Source of the DNA: Buchnera aphidicola (Cinara cf. splendens/pseudotsugae 3390)
GTDB lineage: Bacteria > Pseudomonadota > Gammaproteobacteria > Enterobacterales > Enterobacteriaceae
Length of the DNA: 64,000 bases
Direction of reading: 5' to 3'
NCBI RefSeq assembly: GCF_900698845.1
Contig: NZ_LR217692.1
Location: forward strand, 372,001-436,000
In this document: in pieces, positions 43,614 through 52,213 of the stretch
Layout of the letters: each line of letters begins with the position of its first letter
Position numbering within the stretch: position 1 is the first letter of the stretch
Program-made: the position numbers and the translations under genes
Notes under the pieces: generated by a model
The model's input: the letters and a program-made list of their open reading frames with translations, nothing else
Database searches by the model: none
What the model was told of the DNA's origin: nothing

Positions 43614-45053
43614 TTAAAAAATATTTTTAATATCGTATTTTGTTTTTTTTGCATGTATAATTAACTGTTTTAATAAAAATAAATTTTCTTTTTTAGCGCG
43701 TGATTGTAAATTTTTAATATTATTAATATATTTATGAATAAAAACAGAATTAAATTTACATTGACAATATTTTTTCCAATAATTTTTTTCTTTATCATTT
43801 AATAAATAAATAAAATTACGCGCTTTTATACGAAAAAAAATTTCTCCAATTCGATTATCAATAAATTTAGGATACCAATTTATCCATTTTAATGGAAATC
43901 GCTTATGTAGCAACAAAAATAACAACTTATCTTCTGAAAAAAAGAAATTATTATATAACATTAAATCTACGTCATGAACAATTTTTTTCGGAGTTTCATA
44001 AGAAAAGAAAGATATAATCCAATTTTTAATTGATGTATTATTTTTTAATAAAAAAAAATTTTTTTGACATCGAATATAATTTATTTGAAACCTATTGCAA
44101 TCACATGGAGAAAGAGAGTTATAAGAAAATAAAAGAGGTGATTTATTCAAATAAATAACTTTAATTCCACAATCAAATAAATTTTTTATAGTAATTTTAT
44201 GAGATTTAATATGTTTATAAAAATAAAATATTTTTTTCAAACATATTGATAAATCAATTAAAATAAAAGAATTTGGATGATTTGGATGAGATCCTACAAT
44301 CATAACACAACCTAAATTACTATTTCTAGAGCCAAAATAGCTAGATAAATAAAAAAAAGGTTTGTTATAATTTCTAAAAATAAATGATAATATATATTTT
44401 TTATGAGATATTTCATATAAAAATAAAAAAAATTTTTTATTTTTTTTATATAAATGTTTTGCCACTAAAATAGTTGCTAAAACATCTGAACAAGCATCAT
44501 GAGTATTTAAATGTGTAATTTTGTTTATTTTTGTAATATCAAATAATTTAAAACTAACCATTCCTTTAGCATCACTAGGCCAAATCATGATGTTAGGGTG
44601 AAAAACATAAAATGCACGTAAAATATTTAATATATCCCAAGTAAAATTACCATTTTTCCAACTCCATTCATATGGATCAAGTAAATTTCTATAGAAAAGA
44701 TTACGAGTAATCAGGTTATCAAAACTAATATTATTATATCCTACAATACATATATTTTTTTGGGAAAAAATTTTATAAATTTTTTTAGCAAAAAAATATT
44801 CATTAACACCATGTTTTTGAGTATATTGTGGTAATATTTTAGTAATTAAAACAGATTCAGGATCAGGCAAATAGTCTAGAGGAGGATAGCAAAAAAAAAG
44901 ATTTTTTTTACCAAAATGTTTAAATTCACTATCTACTTCTATACTGCAAAACTGAGAAATCTTATCTAAAGATACATTTTTTCCAAAAGTTTCATAGTCA
45001 TAAAATACTAAAGTTTTTTTAAAAATATAATCATTACTGTTTTTTTTACACAT
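43614..45053 (-). CDS. sbcB: Exonuclease I
   Basis: 3'-5' single-strand DNA exonuclease of the DEDDh family. Asp19 and Glu21 in FYDYETFG, VGYNNISFDNLITRNLFYRN (DnaQ Exo II) and THDACSDVLATI (Exo III). The SH3-like and C-terminal helical domains remain (DNRIGEIFFRIKARNF). 479 aa (E. coli 475). Very Phe/Lys-rich but without frame damage. Convergent with mutY-yggX. Confidence 0.95.
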   Translation of the reverse strand: MCKKNSNDYIFKKTLVFYDYETFGKNVSLDKISQFCSIEVDSEFKHFGKKNLFFCYPPLDYLPDPESVLITKILPQYTQKHGVNEYFFAKKIYKIFSQKNICIVGYNNISFDNLITRNLFYRNLLDPYEWSWKNGNFTWDILNILRAFYVFHPNIMIWPSDAKGMVSFKLFDITKINKITHLNTHDACSDVLATILVAKHLYKKNKKFFLFLYEISHKKYILSFIFRNYNKPFFYLSSYFGSRNSNLGCVMIVGSHPNHPNSFILIDLSICLKKIFYFYKHIKSHKITIKNLFDCGIKVIYLNKSPLLFSYNSLSPCDCNRFQINYIRCQKNFFLLKNNTSIKNWIISFFSYETPKKIVHDVDLMLYNNFFFSEDKLLFLLLHKRFPLKWINWYPKFIDNRIGEIFFRIKARNFIYLLNDKEKNYWKKYCQCKFNSVFIHKYINNIKNLQSRAKKENLFLLKQLIIHAKKTKYDIKNIF

Positions 45054-45142
45054 AAAATATATATTTTAAAAGATAAAGTATATGAGTATATATATATAAA
45101 ATATAAAATTAATATTTATTTTGCAAATCATATTCATAGATT

Positions 45143-45215
45143 CTCCCCTGACTGGACTCGAACCAGTGACATACGGATTAACAGTCCGCCGTTCTACCAA
45201 CTGAACTACAGAGGA
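45143..45215 (-). tRNA. asnT: tRNA-Asn(GUU)
   Basis: 73 nt, TCCTCTGTAGTTCAGTTGG start; anticodon loop CTGTTAA gives GTT; T-arm CTGGTTCGAGTCCAG. Almost identical to E. coli tRNA-Asn; acceptor stem contains a T-G wobble. CCA not encoded. Confidence 0.96.
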
Positions 45216-45225
45216 ATATGTTTAA

Positions 45226-45254
45226 TATATATCATACGAAAAATTATATGTCAA
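45226..45254 (-). promoter_or_regulatory. Sigma-70 promoter of tRNA-Asn
   Basis: Minus strand: consensus -35 TTGACA (45249-45254), 17-bp spacer, -10 TATATA (45226-45231). The -10 ends 10 bp before the tRNA, so transcription would begin only a few bases before the mature 5' end. Confidence 0.7.
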
Positions 45255-45395
45255 TTAATAATATTAATATTTGTTTATATAATATTTAAAATATCAAAAA
45301 ACAGTTAACTTTAAAAAAAAATATAGATTAGTGCTTTGAATTGTTCTATAATATGTTATTAAAATTAATTTTTTAAAATATAAATACTTTTTATA

Positions 45396-45468
45396 GGCCC
45401 TTTAGCTCAGTGGTTAGAGCACACGACTCATAATCGTTTGGTCGCTGGTTCAAATCCAGCAAGGGCCA
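45396..45468 (+). tRNA. ileX: tRNA-Ile2 with CAU anticodon (lysidine type)
   Basis: 73 nt, GGCCCTTTAGCTCAGTGG start, anticodon loop CTCATAA (CAT), TTTGGTCGCTGGTTC. The body matches E. coli ileX/ileY (GGCCCTTTAGCTCAGTGGTT, acceptor AAGGGCC) rather than elongator or initiator tRNA-Met. It should therefore be modified by TilS to read AUA, an abundant codon here. A TATAAT lies at 45347-45352 but its -35 is weak. Confidence 0.9.
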
Positions 45469-45548
45469 TATCTTGTAAAAATTTAAATTTAATGCAAACA
45501 ATTTTTAAAATATTTAAATTGTGTTTATATGTCTGGATATTAATAATA

Positions 45549-45959
45549 TTATATATATATAAATTTTATTTTTTTATTTGGAATAATTGATAATTGAGCA
45601 ATTTTATCACCAGGATTAATATAAAAATTTTTTTTACTACAATTCCATAAAGACACTTTTATTTCAAAAAAATCAAAAAAATCCACAAAATTAAATGGAT
45701 TTCCTATTATTATATGATATTTATTATTCATTCTAGTGATAGGTTCAATAACAACACGAGTTTTTTTATCCGAAAGGTGTATAAACAGTCCTGTTGAAAT
45801 TAATGTTGTTTTTTTAGAAACAAGACACATCTTGTGTTCAAGATGAGCTCTTAAAAAAAAACCTGATAAACCATTACATAAATATTCAGGAAAATTAAAA
45901 TTTTTTTTGATACTTGGATCTATGAATTTAACATTTATCATCAATACATTTATACACAT
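45549..45959 (-). CDS. dut: Degenerate, truncated dUTPase
   Basis: dUTP pyrophosphatase relic or diverged enzyme. Recognisable: NVKFIDPSIKKNFNFPEYLCNG (start), LRAHLEHK, LISTGLFIHLSD, IIIGNPFNFVDFF, SLWN and INPGDKIAQL. Damage: motif 1 SAGLDLRA is LSGFFLRA; motif 2 PRSGLG is PITRMN; in motif 3 the catalytic Asp is kept but the following SDYQG is FFDFF, losing the uracil-stacking Tyr; motif 5 (GGFGHSG) is missing because the gene stops early (136 aa against 151). No motif 5 is seen downstream. Start 45959 has TAGG upstream; 45941 is an alternative. The longer upstream frame overlaps rplI and is not real. Confidence 0.8.
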   Translation of the reverse strand: MCINVLMINVKFIDPSIKKNFNFPEYLCNGLSGFFLRAHLEHKMCLVSKKTTLISTGLFIHLSDKKTRVVIEPITRMNNKYHIIIGNPFNFVDFFDFFEIKVSLWNCSKKNFYINPGDKIAQLSIIPNKKIKFIYI

Positions 45960-45987
45960 AAAACAAAACCTACAATTTAAAAAATTT

Positions 45988-46437
45988 TTATATCGATAAA
46001 ATTGATACTTGAATTTCAGTAGAAATATTTTTATAAGGAGAAAATATAATAGTATGAACACCTAAATATCGTAATAATCCGTTTGGTAATTTTATTTCAT
46101 TTTTAGAAACTAAAAAACCGATTTCTGATAAAGTTTTTGTAATATCTTTTACACCAATAGAACCAAATATTTTATTTTTTTTACTAGATTTCATAAAAAA
46201 AACAATAGAACCCATCAGCTTCATAGCATCAACTCTTTTAATAGCTTGATTTATCTTTTTAGATTCTTTTTTTTCAGCATACATTCTATTTTGTTCAAAA
46301 ATTTTAATATTTTTCTCAGTCGCTAACAATGCTTTTGAAGTAGGTATTAAATAATTTCTAGCGTATCCTTTTTTTACAGAAATTAATTGACCTTTTTTTC
46401 CTATGTTATTGATAGTATTTAATAAAATAATTTTCAT
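45988..46437 (-). CDS. rplI: Ribosomal protein L9
   Basis: 149 aa, same as E. coli. MKIILLNTINNIGKKGQLIS start, KKGYARNYLIPTSKALLAT signature, long central helix and C-terminal domain GLLRYLGVHTIIF. Last of rpsF-rpsR-rplI on the minus strand; priB is absent from between rpsF and rpsR. Confidence 0.96.
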   Translation of the reverse strand: MKIILLNTINNIGKKGQLISVKKGYARNYLIPTSKALLATEKNIKIFEQNRMYAEKKESKKINQAIKRVDAMKLMGSIVFFMKSSKKNKIFGSIGVKDITKTLSEIGFLVSKNEIKLPNGLLRYLGVHTIIFSPYKNISTEIQVSILSI

Positions 46438-46497
46438 GTAGTATAAACACCTTGAGTATCATTTAAAATCATCATAAAAGAATACTATTTTTATATT

Positions 46498-46725
46498 CTA
46501 ATGATGTTGATCAGTATACGGAATCAAGCTAATAAATCGTGCTCTTTTAATTGCGCGAGATAGTTGTCTTTGATACTTTGCTTTTGTTCCTGTAATACGA
46601 CTCGGAACTATTTTTCCGTTCTCAGTAATATAATTTTTTAAAGTCTCTATATCTTTATAATCTATATATTTAACTCTTTCTGCAGTAAAACGACAAAATT
46701 TTCTACGACGAAAATAACGAACCAT
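46498..46725 (-). CDS. rpsR: Ribosomal protein S18
   Basis: 75 aa, E. coli length. [16 protein letters not shown] start and the [20 protein letters not shown] signature. ATG at 46725 with AAAGG about 9 nt upstream; the 13-codon extension is not conserved. Confidence 0.97.
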   Translation of the reverse strand: MVRYFRRRKFCRFTAERVKYIDYKDIETLKNYITENGKIVPSRITGTKAKYQRQLSRAIKRARFISLIPYTDQHH

Positions 46726-46792
46726 AATATGTATACCTTTATACTGTATAAAAACAAAACACAATTTTTATTATTAATTTTATATTTTAAAA

Positions 46793-47185
46793 TTAAATGT
46801 GATTATTATTAACAAAATACTTTTTATGATTATTTTTAGTAGATATCACTTCTTTTTTTTTATTTTCTTGATTGCGTAAGATAGGAGACATATCTGTGTG
46901 TGCTTTATTGCATACAAGAATTAAATTACGAATAATTTTAGAATTAAATTTAAAATGATTTTCTAAATATTTCATACATTCAATAGATACTTCAATATTC
47001 ATCAGAACATAATTTGCTTTTTGTAATTTATTTATAGAATATGATAAAACACGCTGTCCCCAATTTTCTGAACGATGTATAGTTCCAGATTTAGACAATA
47101 TAATCTTAGTATAAAAATCAATAACATGCAAAATTTTTTCATTTTTATCTGGATAAATCATCAGAATAATTTCATAGTGACGCAC
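46793..47185 (-). CDS. rpsF: Ribosomal protein S6
   Basis: 130 aa (E. coli 131). MRHYEIILMIYPDKNE start, HRSENWGQRVLSYSINKLQK, and MNIEVSIECMKYLE. S6 pairs with S18 on the platform; the genes are adjacent. The acidic C-terminal tail glutamylated in E. coli is replaced by a Lys/Asn-rich tail. RBS AAAGGAG precedes the start. Confidence 0.96.
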   Translation of the reverse strand: MRHYEIILMIYPDKNEKILHVIDFYTKIILSKSGTIHRSENWGQRVLSYSINKLQKANYVLMNIEVSIECMKYLENHFKFNSKIIRNLILVCNKAHTDMSPILRNQENKKKEVISTKNNHKKYFVNNNHI

Positions 47186-47430
47186 AAATAAAACTCCTTT
47201 TTAATATATAAACAACCATTTTTAAATATTTTTTTAAAAAAATAGTTTTTTTTAAAATATCTTTTTTATATAAAATATAAAATACAATACTCTTTTCACA
47301 TTAAAAATATTCCATTATATTAACATAATTATATTCATGAAAAATATAGTTTTTTAAAAAAAGTTGCATTTAATGTTCATCAACTGATAAAACAACATTT
47401 TATTTTTAATATACAAATAATATTTTTATA

Positions 47431-48378
47431 CTATTTTTTATTTAAATTATATAACAATATTTTTTGAATTTTCTTCATTAATACATCTATTTTATTATCT
47501 GGTATTAAAGTAATATCTGTCCAATTATTCAACCAAGTTAATTGACGCTTAACTAATTGATAAGTAGATTTAAGTGTGCTATTAATCATTTCTTGATATG
47601 TACATTTATTTTGTATATATAGCCACATCTGTTTATAACCAATGCTATTAATAGACGGAAGAGAAAGATTTAAATTTTTATTTTCATACAAATTACGTAC
47701 CTCTTGTTCAAAACCACGCTCTAACATATAGTAAAATCTTTGTGCTATTTTTTTATATAAAATTCTTTTCTTACAAGGAACTAATCCGAATTGAAAAATT
47801 TTATAAGGTAATTTTTTATTAACAGAATTAATTAATGTACTTCGAGGACAACCACCTGAAACAAAAAAGATTTCAACAGCGCGCAAAACTCGCTGAATAT
47901 CATTCATATGAATTTGTTCACTAGAAAGTGGATCGATTTTTTTTAAAACATCAAACAATTTTTTTTTCTCTCCCAGACATATATTGTTAAAAATATAATT
48001 TCTAATAATAGGATTAGATGGTGGTAAATCAGAAAATCCGTCGAGTAATGTTTTAAAATAAAACATAGTCCCTCCTACTAAAAGAGGAATTTTTCCTAAC
48101 TTTAAAATATTTTCTATTTCTTTTACAGCATCTCTGTAAAAATCAGCGGATGAATAAATTTCTTGAGGTTTTAAAATATTAATTAATCGATATGTATTTT
48201 TTTGTAAATCTTTTTCAAGTGGTTTATCAGTTCCAATATTTAACCCCTTATATATCAATTTAGAATCCACACTTAATAACTCTATAATAGAAAAATTTTT
48301 TTTTATTTGAAGAGCAATTGCACTCTTACCTATAGCCGTCGGACCCATCAAAAAAAATATCATTGGTTTATTATTCAT
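47431..48378 (-). CDS. miaA: tRNA dimethylallyltransferase MiaA
   Basis: Adds the isopentenyl group to A37 of tRNAs reading UNN codons. P-loop GPTAIGKSAIA, catalytic SVDSKLIYKGLNIGTDKP (E. coli SVDSALIYKGMDIGTAKP), VGGTMFYFKTLLDG and IQRVLRAVEI. 315 aa (E. coli 316). Stand-alone on the minus strand between pgi and rpsF; hfq, next to miaA in E. coli, is absent here. Confidence 0.96.
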   Translation of the reverse strand: MNNKPMIFFLMGPTAIGKSAIALQIKKNFSIIELLSVDSKLIYKGLNIGTDKPLEKDLQKNTYRLINILKPQEIYSSADFYRDAVKEIENILKLGKIPLLVGGTMFYFKTLLDGFSDLPPSNPIIRNYIFNNICLGEKKKLFDVLKKIDPLSSEQIHMNDIQRVLRAVEIFFVSGGCPRSTLINSVNKKLPYKIFQFGLVPCKKRILYKKIAQRFYYMLERGFEQEVRNLYENKNLNLSLPSINSIGYKQMWLYIQNKCTYQEMINSTLKSTYQLVKRQLTWLNNWTDITLIPDNKIDVLMKKIQKILLYNLNKK

Positions 48379-48536
48379 TATTTTTTATCAATTGTAAAAA
48401 TATATACCCTTTATAGTTTATACATAGAATATAAAAAAATTTTTTATATATAATATATATTATCATATATATAATTATATTTATATATCAAAACGGAACA
48501 GTATAAAAAATTTTTAATATTGATTTAATAATCAAA

Positions 48537-50171
48537 TTACATCCATTTTTTATAAATACTCAGTAATCCTTGAGTAGAACTATCATATAAATTATTAAAT
48601 TTTTCTTTTAATAAATCACTAAATATATCATTAGTCACTAGTTTTCCTAGTTCAACACCCCATTGATCAAAACTAAAAATATTCAAAATAACTCCTTGAA
48701 CAAATACCTTATGTTCATACAAAGATATCAAAGAACCTAAATTACATGGCGTCAAATTCTTTAACATAATTGAATTAGTTGGTTTGTTTCCAGGACAATA
48801 TTTATACGATGTATGTGAACTACAATTTAAATTATTTAAATTAATATTATTATCTATGTTATTTTTGTTACCAAAAGCTAAAGATCTGGTTTGTGCTAAA
48901 AAATTTGATAATAATTTTTTATGATGATCATTAATAGAGTTGTGACTCACAGCTGGAATAATGAAATCACATGGAATAAGAGTTGTACCTTGATGCAATA
49001 GTTGAAAAAAAGAATGTTGACCATTAGTACCACATTGACCCCAAATAATTGGACTAGTATTCCACGTAACCAAATTACCGCTACGATCTATTGATTTTCC
49101 ATTAGATTCCATATAGCTTTGTTGTAAATATTCAGGAAATGCGTGCATGTATTCATCATAAGGAAATATAGCTTCTGTTTCTGTTTTAAAAAAATTAGTG
49201 TACCACAAACTAATCAAAGCTAAAATAACTGGAATGTTTTGTGATAACTCTTTATTTAAAAAATGTTGATCCATTATATACGCTCCGTACAATAATAATT
49301 CAAAATTTTTAAATCCAACAGATAAAGCAATAGATAAACCAGAAGAAGACCATAAAGAATAACGACCTCCTACCCACTCCCAAAATTTAAAAATATTTTC
49401 ATTAATAATACCAAAATTTAATGCTGCGTTTGTATTTTCACATAATGCAAAAAAATGTAGATCAAGATATTGTAAACAGTTAGTATGAAAAAGACACCAA
49501 TTTTTTAAATAATTAGCATTACTTATAGTTTCATCTGTAGTAAAAGATTTTGAAGCAATTAAAAAGATAGTAGTTTCTAAATTAATTTTTTTTAATATTT
49601 CAACAATATTAGTACCATCAATATTAGAAATAAAATGAATTTTTAGATGGTTTTTATAAAATTTTAACGACTCAGTTACCATGTAAGGACCGAGATATGA
49701 ACCACCAATTCCAACATTAACTACATCAGAAATACTTTTTCCTGTATATCCTTTCCAACGACCTTGAATAATAGAATCAGAAAAATCTTTTATTTTTTTT
49801 AATTCTCTTTTTATATTTATCATAATATTTGTATTGTCTACAATTATCGTATTACTAAATTTACTGCGCAGAGCCGTATGTAAAACAGGTCTATTTTCCG
49901 TTCTATTAATTCTATGCCCTGTAAACATACTTTGTATAGCATCACTTAAAAAACATTCTTTAGCTAGCATTAATAAAAGTTGTAAAGTTTGATTAGTTAT
50001 GCGATTTTTGGAAAAATCTACTAAAATATTATCTTGAAATAAAATAGAATAATTATGGAATCTGTTTTTATCTGTATTAAATAGATCATTTATATGAATA
50101 TTTTTAATATCATGAAAATGATTAGTTAGTTGCTTCCAAGAAAATGTTTTAGTTGGATTGATATTTTTCAT
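48537..50171 (-). CDS. pgi: Glucose-6-phosphate isomerase
   Basis: Interconverts glucose-6-P and fructose-6-P. VNVGIGGSYLGPYMV, SKSFTTDETISNA, signatures MESNGKSIDRSG and GTNGQHSFFQLLHQGT with catalytic Glu/His, and FDQWGVELGK with the catalytic Lys region. 544 aa (E. coli 549). Start 50171 (MKNINPTKTFSWKQL) preceded by AAGGGA; the longer frame is non-homologous. Confidence 0.97.
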   Translation of the reverse strand: MKNINPTKTFSWKQLTNHFHDIKNIHINDLFNTDKNRFHNYSILFQDNILVDFSKNRITNQTLQLLLMLAKECFLSDAIQSMFTGHRINRTENRPVLHTALRSKFSNTIIVDNTNIMINIKRELKKIKDFSDSIIQGRWKGYTGKSISDVVNVGIGGSYLGPYMVTESLKFYKNHLKIHFISNIDGTNIVEILKKINLETTIFLIASKSFTTDETISNANYLKNWCLFHTNCLQYLDLHFFALCENTNAALNFGIINENIFKFWEWVGGRYSLWSSSGLSIALSVGFKNFELLLYGAYIMDQHFLNKELSQNIPVILALISLWYTNFFKTETEAIFPYDEYMHAFPEYLQQSYMESNGKSIDRSGNLVTWNTSPIIWGQCGTNGQHSFFQLLHQGTTLIPCDFIIPAVSHNSINDHHKKLLSNFLAQTRSLAFGNKNNIDNNINLNNLNCSSHTSYKYCPGNKPTNSIMLKNLTPCNLGSLISLYEHKVFVQGVILNIFSFDQWGVELGKLVTNDIFSDLLKEKFNNLYDSSTQGLLSIYKKWM

Positions 50172-50330
50172 TCTATCCCTTATATTATTTAAATTATTAT
50201 ATATCAATATAGTATACATTTAATGTATACATAATTTATTAAATTATTCAAATATAAATATCGTATATCTTTAAATTATTAAAAAAGATGTATGTTGTTA
50301 ATTAACGTACTAAAAGTTTTATAAAAAAAT

Positions 50331-50882
50331 ATGAAAAACAGCAAAAAAAACGAAAAATTAATCTGGATTGATTTAGAGATGACGGGATTAAATCCTAAAA
50401 TTCATAAAATCATTGAAATTTCTACTATTATTACAGACAAGTATTTAAATATTTTAGAAATAGGACCTAACATTATAATTTTTCAAAAAAAAAAATTTTT
50501 GAAAAAAATGAATGATGAAATATTTTGTATACATAAAAATAACGAATTAATTAAAAATATAAACATTAGCAAGGAAAACGAAAAGAGCGCTGAAAAAAAA
50601 ACCTTATTATTTTTGAAAAAATGGATTAAAAAAAAAATTTCCCCTATGTGTGGAAGCACGATATCAACAGATAGAGCTTTTTTATTATATCATATGCCAA
50701 AATTAGAATCATATTTTCATTACAGAAACTTAGATGTTAGTTCAATTAATGAACTAGCTCAACGCTGGAAACCTAATATTTTAAAAAAAATAAAAAAAAA
50801 AAAAATTCATCGAGCGCAGGAAGATTTAATAGAATCAATAATAGAATTAAAAATATATAAAAAATATCTATTTTTTATGTAA
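50331..50882 (+). CDS. orn: Oligoribonuclease
   Basis: Degrades 2-5-nt RNA remnants; essential in E. coli. DEDDh residues: Asp14 and Glu16 in WIDLEMTGLNP, the Asp in STISTDRAF, and His/Asp in HRAQEDLIESI. YFHYRNLDVSSINELAQRWKP matches closely. 183 aa (E. coli 181). An A14 run (50792-50805) just before the catalytic His is in frame, so any slippage would destroy the active site in part of the product. Confidence 0.95.
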   Translation: MKNSKKNEKLIWIDLEMTGLNPKIHKIIEISTIITDKYLNILEIGPNIIIFQKKKFLKKMNDEIFCIHKNNELIKNINISKENEKSAEKKTLLFLKKWIKKKISPMCGSTISTDRAFLLYHMPKLESYFHYRNLDVSSINELAQRWKPNILKKIKKKKIHRAQEDLIESIIELKIYKKYLFFM

Positions 50883-50940
50883 AAATAGATATTTTAAAAT
50901 ATATAAAGTATTGTAAATTCTATTTTTATTTAAATAATTC

Positions 50941-50969
50941 TTGCAAAAAAAAACAATGTTTTATATAAT
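50941..50969 (+). promoter_or_regulatory. Sigma-70 promoter of tRNA-Gly
   Basis: -35 TTGCAA (50941-50946), 17-bp spacer, consensus -10 TATAAT (50964-50969); the tRNA begins 17 bp after the -10, giving a leader of about 10 nt. Confidence 0.75.
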
Positions 50970-50985
50970 TAAAATATAATATATT

Positions 50986-51058
50986 GCGGGAATAGCTCAG
51001 CTGGTAGAGCACAACCTTGCCAAGGTTGCGGTCGCGAGTTCAAATCTCGTTTCCCGCT
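50986..51058 (+). tRNA. glyV: tRNA-Gly(GCC)
   Basis: 73 nt, GCGGGAATAGCTCAGCTGG start; anticodon loop TTGCCAA gives GCC; T-arm GCGAGTTCAAATCTCGT; acceptor TTCCCGC. CCA not encoded. Single gene with its own promoter. Confidence 0.95.
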
Positions 51059-51226
51059 CAAAAAAATTTCATAATTTTTGTAAAAAATACAAAAATACGT
51101 TATTAATATTTATTTTTTATGTATAAAGATAAAATATTGTATAAATAAATATTGAACACAGCTAAAAAAATCAAAATTTCTTCCAAAAATCATATATTTT
51201 TATTAATATCAAAAAACCCTTTAATT

Positions 51227-51436
51227 TTAAATTTCTGATAAATTAAAACGTTTCTGAAATCTTTGTATTCGACCTTTTGTATTCATACTTCTCTGTTTTC
51301 CTGTATAAAATGGATGACATTGTGAACACAAATCAAGTAACATATCTTTCTTTTTAGTAGAAAAAACTGGAATTGTATAACCACACGAACAAATAGCAAA
51401 AATTTTTTTGTATTCAGGATGAATATTTTTTTTCAT
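51227..51436 (-). CDS. rpmE: Ribosomal protein L31 (zinc type)
   Basis: 69 aa (E. coli 70). MKKNIHPEYKKIFAICSCG with CSC, then CSQCHPFYTGKQR with CxxC: four zinc cysteines kept. Ends GRIQRFQKRFNL like E. coli GRVDRFNKRFNI. Start at the second of two tandem ATGs (51436), with GGAGA a few bases upstream. Confidence 0.96.
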   Translation of the reverse strand: MKKNIHPEYKKIFAICSCGYTIPVFSTKKKDMLLDLCSQCHPFYTGKQRSMNTKGRIQRFQKRFNLSEI

Positions 51437-51486
51437 CACATATTCTCCAAAGAAAAATGTAGTATACTATCTAAAGATACCTTTAA

Positions 51487-51571
51487 ATGCAATAATATAT
51501 TGCATAACATAAAAAAAATCAAAAGTTAATTATTCTAAATATTACATATATTATATGTAATATTTTTTAAA
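51487..51571. repeat. Two AT-rich palindromes between rpmE and hslV
   Basis: ATGCAATAATATATTGCAT (51487-51505) is a near-perfect palindrome; AAATATTACATATATTATAT and the mirror half TATGTAATATTTTTT (51538-51570) form a second, longer one with a T6 tail on the plus strand. They lie in the divergent region between rpmE (-) and hslV (+), so they are leader or promoter structures rather than normal 3' terminators. Confidence 0.5.
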
Positions 51572-51669
51572 ATCAATATTAATTGTATAAAATATTTATT
51601 AATTTCATAAAAATAACCTTATACATGTAAAATATATATAACTATATTTAATAAGAGATTATGTTATTT

Positions 51670-52200
51670 ATGACTACAATACTAAGTGTTCGCGTACATG
51701 GAAAAGTAGTAATTGGTGGTGATGGACAAGCTACTTTTGGACATACTGTAATGAAAAGTAATGTAAAAAAAGTTCGTTCAATTTATAAAGATCAAGTAAT
51801 TGCGGGTTTTGCTGGAGGAACAGCAGATGCATTCACATTGTTTGAGTTATTTGAAAAAAAGTTAGAAAAATACCAAGGACAATTACAAAGATCTGCTATA
51901 GAATTAGCTAAAGATTGGAGAACTGATAGATTATTGAGAAAATTAGAAGCATTACTAGCTGTAGCTGATAAAAAAAATTCTCTTATTATTACTGGAACAG
52001 GAGATGTAATACAACCAGAAAATGATGTTATGGCCATCGGTTCAGGCGGAGCATTCGCACAAGCAGCTGCATATGCTTTAATTAAAAATACAAATTTGAG
52101 TGCTTCTACTATAGTAAAAAAAGCCTTAAAAATTGCTGCAAATATTTGTATATATACTAATCAATCATTTACCATAAAAGAAATATCTTCAGAAACATAA
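51670..52200 (+). CDS. hslV: HslV, peptidase of the HslUV protease
   Basis: Threonine peptidase of the proteasome-like HslUV complex. Start fixed at 51670 because processing of Met exposes the catalytic Thr1 (MTTILSVR); the three upstream codons from 51661 would block this. [29 protein letters not shown] and [13 protein letters not shown] are conserved. 176 aa, E. coli length. hslU follows after 13 bp. Confidence 0.97.
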   Translation: MTTILSVRVHGKVVIGGDGQATFGHTVMKSNVKKVRSIYKDQVIAGFAGGTADAFTLFELFEKKLEKYQGQLQRSAIELAKDWRTDRLLRKLEALLAVADKKNSLIITGTGDVIQPENDVMAIGSGGAFAQAAAYALIKNTNLSASTIVKKALKIAANICIYTNQSFTIKEISSET

Positions 52201-52213
52201 TAAGGAAATATAC

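Noticed and set aside
45396-45468. Calling the CAU tRNA a tRNA-Met
   Set aside because: Acceptor stem and arms match E. coli tRNA-Ile2 (ileX), not metT or metZ.
45960-46061. Hydrophobic N-terminal extension of the dut frame overlapping rplI
   Set aside because: It is the rplI 3' end and spacer read in another frame; a ribosome-binding-like TAGG lies before 45959.
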